This document shows, piece after piece, positions 1 to 9,648 of a DNA stretch of 64,000 bases. The notes under the pieces were generated by a model. It saw nothing but the letters and a program-made list of their open reading frames with translations. It did not search any database and was not told the origin of the DNA. The stretch is taken from the NCBI GenBank assembly GCA_049293015.1, contig JBATSB010000154.1:1-64000 (forward strand). Reading direction: 5' to 3'. Numbering within the stretch: the stretch's first letter is position 1; every line of letters starts with the position of its first letter. The DNA is from UBA2330 sp049293015 (GTDB lineage Bacteria; Bacteroidota; Ignavibacteria; Tepidaquicellales; Tepidaquicellaceae). A program made the translations under genes and the position numbers.

Positions 1-1
1 A

Positions 2-64
2 AGTGTTTTACTAATTGGAGATTATGAATCAGCGGTTCAGACAAAATGGATAAGTTTCGTTTAG
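2..64 (+). CDS. possible 3' end of a protein gene (partial)
   Basis: The first 21 codons of this frame read like a protein tail (LLIGDYESAVQTKW near the end) and stop at TAG. The DY...W pattern is reminiscent of the C-terminus of SurA/PpiC-type peptidyl-prolyl isomerases, but the piece is too short for assignment. The reading frame enters from outside the window. It could equally be chance; confidence is low. Confidence 0.3.
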   Translation, partial: SVLLIGDYESAVQTKWISFV

Positions 65-143
65 ATCCCCGACAAAAACATTCGGGGATGACGAAAGAGC
101 AACACGGGGGGATGACAGATTGTGGAGCATGAGGGAATGACAG
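65..143. repeat. hairpin plus three GGGGATGACAG-like repeats
   Basis: ATCCCCGA at 65-72 and TCGGGGAT at 82-89 form a perfect 8-bp stem with a 9-nt loop. The right arm runs into GGGGATGAC (84-92), which recurs as GGGGATGACAG at 108-118 and GGGAATGACAG at 133-143, a period of about 24-25 bp. The segment is GC-richer than its surroundings and looks like a dispersed palindromic repeat. It may also terminate the gene entering from the left, though no clean T-run follows the stem. Confidence 0.6.
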
Positions 144-294
144 TTTTTTGGAGGAGCAATTTCAAATTCCAAATTACTAATTTCAAATAGTGAGATTGAA
201 ATTCGGAGTTGTATTCTTATAAAAATAATAAATATTCAATTGTTATAAAAAATCATTTGGACTATTTTAGTCGTTTGCTAATATATAAATATAC
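144..294. other. gene-free AT-rich upstream region
   Basis: No open frame, RNA gene or convincing promoter is visible. Positions 156-189 hold an AT-rich phrase (ATTTCAAATTCCAAATTACT and onward) related to similar phrases at 26551-26571 and 38741-38784. The following gene starts at 295 without a recognisable Shine-Dalgarno site. Confidence 0.5.
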
Positions 295-1290
295 TTGAAT
301 TCAAATTACACAAAAGTAAACGAACTGATCGAAGGATGCAGCAATATAATTCTTACAACACACGTAGTACCTGACGGAGATGCTATCGGAAGTGTCATGG
401 CATTTTCAGAATATCTGAAGTTAAAAGGAAAAAAACCTGTCATTATTAATCATTCGGAAACTCCGTTCAATTTAAAGTTCATGGACACCGAAAATTCCAT
501 CAGAGTCTTTAAAAATAATATTGATGAAAATACTAAGCTGATAAATGAAGCCGACTTGATTGTTATCCTTGATACCAATGATTTTAAAAGGACAAAATCT
601 ATGCAGGAGGTTTTTGAAAATTCTTCTGCAAAAAAACTTTGCATAGATCATCACACCGGACTCGATGAAAAAATGTATACTGCTTATATTTCAAATACAG
701 ACTATCCTTCCAACTGTTCTATCTTATATGATTATATAAAATCACAGGGTGATGAATATCTGACAATAGAAATTTCATCACATTTGTATGTGGGAATTAT
801 GACAGACACAGGATCATTCAGATTTCCAAGAACCACTTCGAATGTATTTCGTGTATGTGCAGATCTTATAGATAAAGGAGCAGATCCGGTATCTTTATAT
901 GAAAGTATATTTGCTACTACATCAATGGAAAATCTGAAACTGATGGCAAAATTTATAGAAAGTTTTGAATTCTATTTTGACAACAAATTAGTAACAGGTA
1001 TCGTAACGCAGGAGGATTTCAAAAATCTGGGGCTTGGGATTCAGCACATCGAAGGATTTACTTCAGTTCTTATGGACATTCAGGGAATCAAAATCGGAGT
1101 TGTACTTGTAGAATTACCGGACAACATCAAGGTTTCTTTCAGATCAAAAGGAGATATTGATGTCAGTATAATTGCAAGAGAATACTCAGGCGGCGGACAT
1201 AAAAATGCAGCAGGTACAAATATAAAAGGAGTTTCTATACAGGATCTTAAAAATGAATTGCTCGGAAAATTAAAAAATTATTTAGATTAA
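295..1290 (+). CDS. nrnA: DHH-family phosphoesterase, NrnA-like (nanoRNase / pAp phosphatase)
   Basis: Cytoplasmic bifunctional enzyme of the NrnA type, which degrades short oligoribonucleotides and dephosphorylates 3'-phosphoadenosine 5'-phosphate. The DHH domain shows the metal motifs HVVPDGDAIGS (about residues 23-33), DTND (93-96), DHH (118-120) and DTGSFRF (171-177). The C-terminal DHHA1 domain carries GGGHKNAAG (299-307). The 331-residue length matches the family. The start is TTG; the next in-frame Met lies inside the first catalytic motif, so TTG is the best choice. The gene sits 16 bp before the aminopeptidase gene in the same direction, so the two are probably cotranscribed. The family assignment is firm; substrate preference is inferred. 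Confidence 0.93.
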   Translation: MNSNYTKVNELIEGCSNIILTTHVVPDGDAIGSVMAFSEYLKLKGKKPVIINHSETPFNLKFMDTENSIRVFKNNIDENTKLINEADLIVILDTNDFKRTKSMQEVFENSSAKKLCIDHHTGLDEKMYTAYISNTDYPSNCSILYDYIKSQGDEYLTIEISSHLYVGIMTDTGSFRFPRTTSNVFRVCADLIDKGADPVSLYESIFATTSMENLKLMAKFIESFEFYFDNKLVTGIVTQEDFKNLGLGIQHIEGFTSVLMDIQGIKIGVVLVELPDNIKVSFRSKGDIDVSIIAREYSGGGHKNAAGTNIKGVSIQDLKNELLGKLKNYLD

Positions 1291-1306
1291 ATTATAATAA
1301 AAAAAA

Positions 1307-2824
1307 ATGAATATTAAATTTGAGAAAACGACTATTAAAAAACTGAAAGCAGATGCTTATCTTTTTCTTTGCTATCAGGATAAAAAACTTTTTGCAGATG
1401 AATTAAAGCTTATAGAAGAATTACTCGGCAGTAAACTTGCCAAGATCAGTCTGGAAGATTTTAAAGGAAAAGAAAAGCAAACAGTACTTGTATACTCAGA
1501 CAATCACAGGATCATATTGTCAGGATTGGGCATGAAAGAAGATCTTAATCTTGAAAAAGTCAGAAAAGCAACAGCAAGAGGAGTTAAAAAAGCCAGGACT
1601 CTGAATATAAGTTCAGTTGCTATTGAGATTTTACAGGATCTGACACTTGAGGGAGTAGAGATTGAAGATATCACTAGAGCTCAGACAATTAGTTCTTTAC
1701 TTGCATTATATACATTTGATAAATATTATACAAAGAAAGATGATCAGGATGTTCATGAAATAAATGAAATTACACTTTTTTCTCAGTACAATTCTTTGGG
1801 TAAATATGCAAAGGAAATTCAGGAAGGAATAAGAAGTGGTAGTGTGATTGGTGAAGCTACAAATATGGCAAGGGATCTTGGTAATGAGCCGTCAAATGTA
1901 ATGTATCCTGCGGCATTAGGTAAAAAAGTACAGGAACTTGCAAAGCTAAATAAATTTTCTGCACAAATATTAAATAAGACTCAAATAGAAAAGCTTGGTA
2001 TGGGAGGTGTAACAGCCGTCTCTAAAGGAAGCGAGCACGATCCGAGATTTATCATAATGGAATATAAAGGTGGAAAGAAAAATGACAAGCCGTATGTAGT
2101 CGTTGGTAAAGGTGTTACCTTTGACAGCGGCGGAATTTCTATAAAACCGTCAGCAGGTATGGCAATGATGAAACTTGACATGGGAGGAGCGGCGGCTGTA
2201 GTCGGAATCTTTAATGCGATTACACAGCTTGGTTTGAAATTAAATGTGATCGGACTTATTCCATGCGTTGAAAATATGCCTGACGGTAATGCTTATAAAC
2301 CGGGTGATGTAATTAAAATGCTAAAAGGTCTGACAGTAGAAGTTGATAATACAGATGCTGAAGGAAGACTGATACTTGCAGATGCTTTAACATATGCTTC
2401 AAAATATAAACCTGCTGCAGTTATAGATCTGGCAACGCTTACCGGTGCAAGTATTATTGCTGTAGGAAGTGTAGCTTCTATTATTATGGGAAATGATCAG
2501 AAACTTATAGACAGCATTATTGAAGCAGGTCATCAGACTTATGACAGAGTTTGGCAGCTTCCTCTCTGGGATGAATATGATAAGATGATAAATTCTGATA
2601 TCGCTGATGTTAGAAATTCAGGTGTAGTGAGAGAAGCCGGTACGATATTAGCCGGTATGTTTTTGAAAAGATTTATTGGCGATTATTCATGGGCACATAT
2701 TGATATTGCAGCTACTGCAATGAGAAATAAAGAATCCGATTATGATCCAAAAAATGCAACCGGCTCAGGCGTAAGATTGGTTACGCAATTTTTAATGAAT
2801 GAGAGTAAGAAGGTTAAGAAATAA
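1307..2824 (+). CDS. pepA: leucyl aminopeptidase (M17 family)
   Basis: Cytosolic di-metal aminopeptidase that removes N-terminal residues in peptide turnover. The catalytic C-terminal half has GKGVTFDSGGISIKPS (267-282, with K268 and D273), KLDMGG (D291) and NTDAEGRL (348-355, with D350, E352 and R354), the full set of M17 metal ligands and the catalytic Arg. The N-terminal ~170 residues form the variable macro-like domain. Length of 505 residues is typical. It is followed by a strong terminator. Some M17 enzymes also bind DNA, which cannot be judged here. Confidence 0.95.
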   Translation: MNIKFEKTTIKKLKADAYLFLCYQDKKLFADELKLIEELLGSKLAKISLEDFKGKEKQTVLVYSDNHRIILSGLGMKEDLNLEKVRKATARGVKKARTLNISSVAIEILQDLTLEGVEIEDITRAQTISSLLALYTFDKYYTKKDDQDVHEINEITLFSQYNSLGKYAKEIQEGIRSGSVIGEATNMARDLGNEPSNVMYPAALGKKVQELAKLNKFSAQILNKTQIEKLGMGGVTAVSKGSEHDPRFIIMEYKGGKKNDKPYVVVGKGVTFDSGGISIKPSAGMAMMKLDMGGAAAVVGIFNAITQLGLKLNVIGLIPCVENMPDGNAYKPGDVIKMLKGLTVEVDNTDAEGRLILADALTYASKYKPAAVIDLATLTGASIIAVGSVASIIMGNDQKLIDSIIEAGHQTYDRVWQLPLWDEYDKMINSDIADVRNSGVVREAGTILAGMFLKRFIGDYSWAHIDIAATAMRNKESDYDPKNATGSGVRLVTQFLMNESKKVKK

Positions 2825-2857
2825 ATTTTCCTTATTATTTTCGGTTAATATTTTTTC

Positions 2858-2888
2858 AATGCAGTTAAAAATTTTAACTGCATTTTTT
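2858..2888 (+). terminator. intrinsic terminator after the aminopeptidase gene
   Basis: AATGCAGTTAAAA (2858-2870) pairs perfectly with TTTTAACTGCATT (2872-2884), followed by a T-run. It closes the transcript of the first two genes. Confidence 0.85.
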
Positions 2889-2931
2889 ATTTAAATTAGT
2901 GATGATGAATTATATATTAGAATAAATTTTT

Positions 2932-4173
2932 ATGATGATATTTAAAACACTCTTTCTTGGAATTGCGCTGTTTCTTGGTCTCCCCTTTAATCAAATATCT
3001 TCTGATAAATCTATTAATGCAGATGATAATAAATTTTTATTAGGGAATGAAAATCTTTTGATCAATTATACAGGTCTTGTCGAGTATAAAAGATCAGCGC
3101 TTATTACAAATAAAAGCGGTGTTATGTCTGACGGCAGTTTTTTTTTAGATGAACTAATTAAAAAGTCTGATGTCAAAAAAATATTTACTCCCGAGCATGG
3201 ATTGAGAGGTGATGACAGAGATGAAAATTTTACTGATGAAAGGACAGGACTTCAGGTCGTTTCACTTTATGGAAATAATAAAAAGCCTGCTCAGTCAGAT
3301 CTCGAAGATGTTGATGTTTTAGTTTATGATATACAGGATGTCGGAGCAAGATTTTATACTTTTATAAACACAATGTTTTACTGTATGGAAGCAGCGACTG
3401 AGCTTGGAAAAGATTTTATTGTTTGTGACAGACCTTTGATGCCTTACGGAAATTATACAGACGGTTACATGCTTGATGAAAGTCAGGATTCTTTTGTAGG
3501 AATGATCGATATTCCGATAGCTTACGGAATGACATGCGGTGAACTAGCAGCTTACATTAATTCAGAATATTTTAATAAAACCTGCAAACTCAGAGTAATA
3601 GAGATGCAAAATTATAACAGGGAAATGGATTATGAATCTCTGAATCTGCCCTGGGTAAAACCTTCTCCAAATATTTATTTTCCTTCTTCAGCTTTATCTT
3701 ATCTTGGTACTTGTTTATTTGAAGGTACGAATTTTTCAGAAGGCAGAGGAACAAATAAACCATTTGAATATGTCGGTGCTCCGTATTGCGACGGAGATGC
3801 TTTGGCAGATGAGATGAATTCACTTGAATTGAAGGGAGTTACTTTTGAAAGTATAAATTTTATTCCGACTACAATAACAAGTCCGTCAAATCCACCTAAG
3901 TTTGTCGGTGAAAACTGCAGTGGAGTTTATTTTAAAGTAACTGATAAGAAAACTTTCGAACCTGTAAAGACAGGCATTTCATTATTAGTATCTCTTCAAA
4001 AATTATTTACTGATTTTGAAATTAAGAATAATAAATTTTTGGATAAATTATCCGGTACTGACAGATTAAGAATTGCTGTTCAAAGAGGAGACAGTGCTAC
4101 CGAAATTATTGCAGGTTATCAGCAGGAGCTGGATAATTTCAATGCTGTAAGAAAAAATTTTCTGTTATATTAA
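2932..4173 (+). CDS. DUF1343 protein, NamZ-like exo-N-acetylmuramidase
   Basis: Probable secreted or periplasmic peptidoglycan-recycling enzyme of the DUF1343/NamZ family, which cleaves terminal N-acetylmuramic acid from glycan fragments. Family hallmarks are visible: ITNKSG near residue 60, FTPEHGLRG about residues 84-92, VYDIQDVGARFYTF (about 132-145) and an FEGTN...GRGT segment further on. The N-terminus MMIFKTLFLGIALFLGLPF is a probable signal peptide. Length of 413 residues fits the family. The ATG start lies 43 bp after the upstream terminator. Exact substrate is inferred from characterised homologues. Confidence 0.85.
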   Translation: MMIFKTLFLGIALFLGLPFNQISSDKSINADDNKFLLGNENLLINYTGLVEYKRSALITNKSGVMSDGSFFLDELIKKSDVKKIFTPEHGLRGDDRDENFTDERTGLQVVSLYGNNKKPAQSDLEDVDVLVYDIQDVGARFYTFINTMFYCMEAATELGKDFIVCDRPLMPYGNYTDGYMLDESQDSFVGMIDIPIAYGMTCGELAAYINSEYFNKTCKLRVIEMQNYNREMDYESLNLPWVKPSPNIYFPSSALSYLGTCLFEGTNFSEGRGTNKPFEYVGAPYCDGDALADEMNSLELKGVTFESINFIPTTITSPSNPPKFVGENCSGVYFKVTDKKTFEPVKTGISLLVSLQKLFTDFEIKNNKFLDKLSGTDRLRIAVQRGDSATEIIAGYQQELDNFNAVRKNFLLY

Positions 4174-4186
4174 TTCAATAATCTCT

Positions 4187-4960
4187 TCAATTTTTCCTGT
4201 CAACAATCATAGCAGAAGCCTGTGCATTTGGCAGTAAAACCATTTCAGCAATTACAAAATTTTCATTTCTTGTTGCGGCAAAGATAATTGCTTCTGCTAC
4301 ATCCTCAGGAGACAGCGGTTTCATTCCTTTATAAACAACTTCAGATCTTTCAGTATCGCCTCTGTATCTTACCTGACTAAATTCAGTTTTCACAAGACCC
4401 GGATCTATAGTGGTAACTTTTATTGGAGTACCGACAAGCTCCATTCTCATACTTTTTGTGATTGCATCAACTGCATGTTTTGTCGCGCAGTAAACATTAC
4501 CATTTGGATAGACTTCCCTGCCGGCGACAGAACCAATATTTATAATGTGACCCGAATTATTTTCTAACATTATTGGAACAATACATCTTGAAACATATAG
4601 CAGTCCTTTTACATTTGTATCGATCATTTCATTCCAGTCTTCAACTGATCCGTCAGAGATATTGCTGAATCCTCTAGCAAGACCGGCATTGTTAATCAGT
4701 ATATCAATTTTTTTAAAATCATCGGGAAGAGTTTCAGAAAACTTTTTAACACTTTCAAAATTTCTGACATCTGCAATAACAGGATGAACTTTTATTTTGA
4801 ACTCAGCAGAAAGTTTACCTGATATTTCTTCAAGTCGGTCTTTCCTTCTTGCAACGAGGATCAGGTTAGATTTATTTTCTGCGAATTTAAAAGCAGCAGC
4901 TTTTCCAATTCCGCTGGTAGCACCTGTGATGAGCACTGTTTTTTCTTTTAGATCAATCAT
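4187..4960 (-). CDS. SDR-family oxidoreductase (YdfG-like)
   Basis: Short-chain dehydrogenase with a Rossmann NAD(P)-binding motif TGATSGIGKA (about residues 11-20), NNAG, and the catalytic YCATK (Tyr and Lys spaced YxxxK). The C-terminal region PLSPEDVAEAI and LPNAQA match the YdfG group of NADP-dependent 3-hydroxy acid dehydrogenases. Arg residues after the first strand (VARRKDR) favour NADP. It converges on the muramidase gene 13 bp away and diverges from pyruvate kinase. The physiological substrate is not deducible. Confidence 0.88.
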   Translation of the reverse strand: MIDLKEKTVLITGATSGIGKAAAFKFAENKSNLILVARRKDRLEEISGKLSAEFKIKVHPVIADVRNFESVKKFSETLPDDFKKIDILINNAGLARGFSNISDGSVEDWNEMIDTNVKGLLYVSRCIVPIMLENNSGHIINIGSVAGREVYPNGNVYCATKHAVDAITKSMRMELVGTPIKVTTIDPGLVKTEFSQVRYRGDTERSEVVYKGMKPLSPEDVAEAIIFAATRNENFVIAEMVLLPNAQASAMIVDRKN

Positions 4961-5031
4961 TGGTATTTAGCTTTATATAAAGTTTTTGAATGAATATTTT
5001 GGATTACACATTTTAACAAAATAAACAATGT

Positions 5032-6456
5032 ATGATCTATAAGAAAACAAAAATTATTTGCACAATAGGACCTGCTGTTGGGGATGTTGAAAAAATATGT
5101 ATGCTGATAGATGCAGGCATGGATGCTGCAAGATTGAATTTTTCTCACGGGACTCATGAGATTCATAAACAATATATAAATAATATTAGAAAAGCTTCCA
5201 AGATAAAAGGTAAGATAATTGCTATAATTCAGGATCTTTCCGGTCCAAAGATCAGGGTGGGTAAATTAGAGAATGGAAGCATAGAACTTGAAGAAGGAAA
5301 AATGATCTTTATCACTTCTAAAAATATCACAGGCAACAGAAATATGATCTCAACAAATTACAATTCTCTTTTAAAGGATCTTAAGAAGAATCAGTTCATT
5401 CTGCTTGATGATGGAAGACTAAAACTGCGTGTAGTTTCTGAAAGACCTTTTCAGAGAAAGATAGAATGTGAAATTATTTCAGGAGGAATTTTGAAAGAGC
5501 ATAAAGGAATAAATCTCCCAAATACAAAACTCAGCATACCATTTCTTACTGAAAAGGATAGAAAAGATCTTGAATTTGGATTAAAGAACAAAGTTGATTT
5601 TGTAGCTGTTAGTTTTGTAAGGACGGAATATGATATAAAGCATGTGAAAGAATTATTGAAATTCTATAATCGTATAGTTCCGATCATTGCAAAGATAGAA
5701 AGACCTGAAGCTGTAGAAAACATTGACTCCATCATTAAAGAATCTGATATGATCATGGTAGCGCGCGGAGATATGGGAGTCGAGATCTCTACTGAAGAAG
5801 TTCCGATAATTCAGAAAAGAATTATAAAAAAATGTAATGATGAAATTAAGCCAGTCATAACGGCAACACAGATGCTTGAGTCTATGATCGAAAATCCCGG
5901 ACCAACCCGTGCTGAAGCATCTGATATTGCCAATGCAATTCTTGACGGAACAGACTGCGTAATGCTTTCAGCAGAAACATCAACCGGCAAGTATCCCATA
6001 CAGGCAGTTTCAAACATGAAAAAAATTATATTGAAAACGGAAACAATTAAAAAGTCCTCATACTTTAAAGAAATGTTTGTTGAGGATTCTGCTGAAAATA
6101 CACTTCATACAATTTGCAATTCGGCTACAGAGATTGCTACAAGATTAAAAGCTAAAGCAATCATTACTATTTCGCATACCGGCAAATCTCCTCTTTTACT
6201 TTCCAGTCACAGGCCAAATGCACAGATAATTTCTGCTACAAATATTGACAGCATAATAAAGAAGTGCAAATTAATCTGGGGAGTAGAATCTATTTTTGTA
6301 AGAAAAAGCAATAGTCTAAGAGAAACAAAAAGAATGATCTTTGAAATTATTTTGAAAAATAAAATTCTTAATAAAGGTGATAGAATTATTCTGATTGCTC
6401 CAATGCCATTTTCTTATTCAGATTCTGCCAATACAATTCAGGTAACACAAATATGA
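5032..6456 (+). CDS. pyk: pyruvate kinase
   Basis: Last enzyme of glycolysis, phosphoenolpyruvate + ADP to pyruvate + ATP, cytoplasmic. Visible motifs include TIGPAVGDVE and ARLNFSHG near the N-terminus, MVARGDMGVEI (the signature near residues 242-252) and ATQMLESM with PTRAEASDIANAILDG. All barrel catalytic segments are present, and a C-terminal regulatory-type domain completes 474 residues. The stop codon overlaps the ATG of the next gene (ATGA), so translation of ypdA is probably coupled. Confidence 0.95.
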   Translation: MIYKKTKIICTIGPAVGDVEKICMLIDAGMDAARLNFSHGTHEIHKQYINNIRKASKIKGKIIAIIQDLSGPKIRVGKLENGSIELEEGKMIFITSKNITGNRNMISTNYNSLLKDLKKNQFILLDDGRLKLRVVSERPFQRKIECEIISGGILKEHKGINLPNTKLSIPFLTEKDRKDLEFGLKNKVDFVAVSFVRTEYDIKHVKELLKFYNRIVPIIAKIERPEAVENIDSIIKESDMIMVARGDMGVEISTEEVPIIQKRIIKKCNDEIKPVITATQMLESMIENPGPTRAEASDIANAILDGTDCVMLSAETSTGKYPIQAVSNMKKIILKTETIKKSSYFKEMFVEDSAENTLHTICNSATEIATRLKAKAIITISHTGKSPLLLSSHRPNAQIISATNIDSIIKKCKLIWGVESIFVRKSNSLRETKRMIFEIILKNKILNKGDRIILIAPMPFSYSDSANTIQVTQI

Positions 6457-7436
6457 CTGACAGAAAGAAAGATAAAAAGACTTTTGATGTAATTATAATT
6501 GGTGCCGGTCCGATCGGACTTGCCTGCGGAATTGAAGCTTTAAAAAAATCTTTGTCATACCTAATAATAGAGAAAGGCTGTCTCGTAAATTCAATTTTCA
6601 ATTATCCGACAAACATGACATTCTTTTCAACTTCAGAAAAGATAGAATTAAGTGGTGTCCCTTTTGTTTCGCACGGAGTAAAGCCAAACCGGAGGGAAGC
6701 ACTCGAATATTACAGGAGAGTAAAAGAGTCATTTGATCTGAATGTAAATACTTATGAATTTGTAAAATCTATAAAAAAATCTAAGGACGAATTTAAAATA
6801 GTTTCTGATAAAAATATTTATGAATCAAAAAATGTCATTATAGCAACCGGTTATTATGACAATGCAAATTTACTAAACATTCCCGGAGAGGATTTAAGTA
6901 AAGTGCGTCATTACTTCGACGAACCGCATCCGTACAGCTGTCACAATGTTGCTGTTATAGGTGCAGGAAATTCAGCTGTTGATGTTGCACTTGAACTTTT
7001 CAGAGTCGGAGCAAAAGTTACTATGATTATAAGGGAAGATAAAATAAAACCATCCATAAAATACTGGGTTAAACCTGACATTGAAAACAGAATAAAGGAA
7101 GCTTCGGTCAAAACATATTTTAATGCTGAGGTAATTAAAATAGATCATAATTCAATTTCTATAAAGCAAAAGAATAAGAAAATTGTTATTGAAAATGATT
7201 TTGTATTTTCAATGACGGGCTATCATCCTGATTTTTCATTTCTTAAAAATGCAGGTGTAAATATTAGCAAAGATAATATTCCAGTATTTGATCAAAGGAC
7301 ATTTGAGACAAATATAAAAGGACTTTATTTAGCAGGTGTAGTTTGTGGAGGAATCAATACAGATAGATTTTTTATTGAAAATTCCATAAAGCACGCTGAA
7401 GTGATAATTCATGAGATACAAAATGTATACAATTAG
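6453..7436 (+). CDS. ypdA: YpdA-family bacillithiol-disulfide reductase (putative)
   Basis: FAD/NAD(P)-binding reductase of the YpdA group, which recycles bacillithiol disulfide and supports thiol redox balance. The FAD motif IIGAGPIGLACG is near residues 15-26. The family-typical segment PTNMTFFSTSEKIEL follows, the second nucleotide motif VIGAGNSAVDVALEL lies mid-protein, and GLYLAGVVCGGI is near the end. There is no thioredoxin-reductase-like CxxC, as expected for YpdA. The 4-bp overlap with pyruvate kinase suggests an operon. Bacillithiol use by this organism is inferred from the family. Confidence 0.88.
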   Translation: MTDRKKDKKTFDVIIIGAGPIGLACGIEALKKSLSYLIIEKGCLVNSIFNYPTNMTFFSTSEKIELSGVPFVSHGVKPNRREALEYYRRVKESFDLNVNTYEFVKSIKKSKDEFKIVSDKNIYESKNVIIATGYYDNANLLNIPGEDLSKVRHYFDEPHPYSCHNVAVIGAGNSAVDVALELFRVGAKVTMIIREDKIKPSIKYWVKPDIENRIKEASVKTYFNAEVIKIDHNSISIKQKNKKIVIENDFVFSMTGYHPDFSFLKNAGVNISKDNIPVFDQRTFETNIKGLYLAGVVCGGINTDRFFIENSIKHAEVIIHEIQNVYN

Positions 7437-7610
7437 CAGCTCCCTCTCCAATAACTTTTCTTGATTTTACAAATCATTTTTTTTAACTTACATATAAAAA
7501 TTCACAACATTCATTCCTAGGACAATTCCTTTTCCAGTATTTTTTATTTGACAAATAACTGTAACCAACATACAGAAATATATTTTATAATTTAAAATGA
7601 GGATAGTAAC

Positions 7611-9593
7611 TTGAAAAAAATTTACATCAATTTCACTCTTACTTTTATTTTTCTTATTTTCATCATTATTCCGACTGATTCCTATTCTAGAAAAGTAGTC
7701 TGCATTGATAGTGCAAGTTATACTTTCAATAGTTTTTCAGCAAATCACGAAGGATGGGAATGGCAGACCTCCAGACCAGGAGATATAATAGAAGTAGCCG
7801 GCAATTTAGATTCATGTTTAAAGAAATTAATGAACGGTGATACACTTGTAATAATAACACACGGCGAACCAGGCCAATTCACATGGGGCGGAGACTGGTA
7901 CGACGGTATTGGTAATGACACAAATGCAATAAATCCTTATCCTGTTCATGCTGGATTTGATACTCTAAAAAACATATATGCAAAAATGTGCATGTGTTAT
8001 TCAGACAGTGCGGCTGATGCAAGCGGGTCTATGGTTGAGAAAATTGTCGAAGCTTTAGGCGGAGCAGGAAATGGAAATAGTGCTGATGGATTCAAACATC
8101 AGGCATGGGCAGCCAACTGTTATTTATTTACAGGCGGAAGTATAGCACAGAGAAATACTGCAATGGCAGTTCTTGCAAAATCTTACGAAAGATGGGCAAC
8201 TAAACCGCCTGCAAACAGAGTACCAACTCCAAATCCAAATCAAAAAACAGAAGCAAAGAGACTTGTCGATTCTGCATTAGGAGGAAGCAATATAGTAACT
8301 ATTAGCAATATTATATTTAAGCAACCAAAAGATACTACTGTTTCATCTGGCGGCGGATGCGGAGGAGGAGATGTAGAAGCTGTAGATATGACTCCGCAGG
8401 GAGTAATGCTTTTAGAAAATTTCGAATATCCGGCTGGTGATTCACTAGGTTATTACGGCTGGAGAAACTTCAGCGGCGGTACTACTAACAGGTTTTTAGT
8501 AAATCCTTTTAATATGCCTTTTCCAGGTTATCCTTTAAATTCAGGAAATTCTATAACAATAAAAACCAATGGACAGGATGATTATAAAGATCTGTATTAC
8601 AGTGTAAATGAAGGAAGTGTATATGCAACATTTGTAACTGTTATACAGTCTGCAACTCCGGGCGGAGATTATTTTGCTGCCTTTTTACCCGGAAATATAA
8701 ATACAAATTTTCAGTGCAGAGTTTATGCAAAGGATGTAGGAGGTCTGGTAGCATTAGGAATTTCTAAATCAACTGATCCTGCACAATACGGTCCTGCTAC
8801 AATTAATTATGGTCAGCCTATACTTGTAATTATGAAATATACTTTTAATACAGGTACAAATACTGATGATCTAATGACTTTATTTGTATCACAAGGACCA
8901 TTGCCTCCAATTCCGTTACCTCCTTATGCAGGTCCAGTAACAGGAATAGTCCAGGATCTTCCGGATATTTCTAAATTTGCAATAAGACAAGGTAATGCTA
9001 CAAATGCTCCTGTTATTGATATGGATGGCATAAAAGTATCTCAAGACTGGAATTCCACTGCACTTAATTTAAAACTCGCTTTACAGGGATTTTTTAATCC
9101 AAATACAAATACAAACATTATTGCAGATACTTTTACAGTTCAGGTAAGATCTGATCTTTTTCCTTATAATATAGTAGATCAGAGTCAAGCAGTTATAGGT
9201 CAAACTTTGAGCGGAAATTTTTATTTCTCAAATTTATTCTCAGGAAATTACTATTTGACTGTCAGACACAGAAACGGACTTGAGACCTGGAGTTCATCTC
9301 CCGTTTTAATGCAGCAAGGCGGAACATACAGCTATGATTTTACAAATAATCTGTCAAAGGCATATGGAAATAATTTAATTCAGGTCGGCAATAAATTCTG
9401 CGTTTACAGCGGAGATGTAAATCAAGATGGAACGATTGATCTGGCAGACGGAAGTCTTGTGGATAATGATGCTATAAATTTTGTAACCGGATATGTACCA
9501 ACGGATATTAACGGAGACGGAATTGTAGATCTTTCTGATGGTGTTTTTACTGACAATAATACCTTTAATTTTATTTCAGTAATTTCACCTTAA
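7611..9593 (+). CDS. secreted protein with possible caspase-like region and C-terminal dockerin-like repeats
   Basis: Function not recognised. Residues 1-26 form a signal peptide. The first ~200 residues contain TLVIITHGE, then KMCMCYSDS about 60 residues later, an HG...C arrangement as in caspase-fold peptidases; this is only a resemblance. The middle (about 265-490) resembles the jelly-roll/LamG-like module that often begins with an ENFEYPAGDSL segment in this group. The end carries two Ca-binding dockerin-like loops, DVNQDGTID (602-610) and DINGDGIVD (632-640). No T9SS sorting domain is present. The TTG start is supported by GAGGA at 7599-7603, 7 nt upstream. Confidence 0.75.
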   Translation: MKKIYINFTLTFIFLIFIIIPTDSYSRKVVCIDSASYTFNSFSANHEGWEWQTSRPGDIIEVAGNLDSCLKKLMNGDTLVIITHGEPGQFTWGGDWYDGIGNDTNAINPYPVHAGFDTLKNIYAKMCMCYSDSAADASGSMVEKIVEALGGAGNGNSADGFKHQAWAANCYLFTGGSIAQRNTAMAVLAKSYERWATKPPANRVPTPNPNQKTEAKRLVDSALGGSNIVTISNIIFKQPKDTTVSSGGGCGGGDVEAVDMTPQGVMLLENFEYPAGDSLGYYGWRNFSGGTTNRFLVNPFNMPFPGYPLNSGNSITIKTNGQDDYKDLYYSVNEGSVYATFVTVIQSATPGGDYFAAFLPGNINTNFQCRVYAKDVGGLVALGISKSTDPAQYGPATINYGQPILVIMKYTFNTGTNTDDLMTLFVSQGPLPPIPLPPYAGPVTGIVQDLPDISKFAIRQGNATNAPVIDMDGIKVSQDWNSTALNLKLALQGFFNPNTNTNIIADTFTVQVRSDLFPYNIVDQSQAVIGQTLSGNFYFSNLFSGNYYLTVRHRNGLETWSSSPVLMQQGGTYSYDFTNNLSKAYGNNLIQVGNKFCVYSGDVNQDGTIDLADGSLVDNDAINFVTGYVPTDINGDGIVDLSDGVFTDNNTFNFISVISP

Positions 9594-9622
9594 AAAGAAG
9601 CTTAAGAAAATTTTACAACATT

Positions 9623-9648
9623 AAGCCGGTTAACCACCGGCTTTTTTA
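9623..9648. terminator. bidirectional terminator between convergent genes
   Basis: AAGCCGG (9623-9629) pairs with CCGGCTT (9637-9643), with a 7-nt loop and a T-run on the plus strand. It overlaps the stop codon of the minus-strand gene ending at 9646. Confidence 0.8.
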
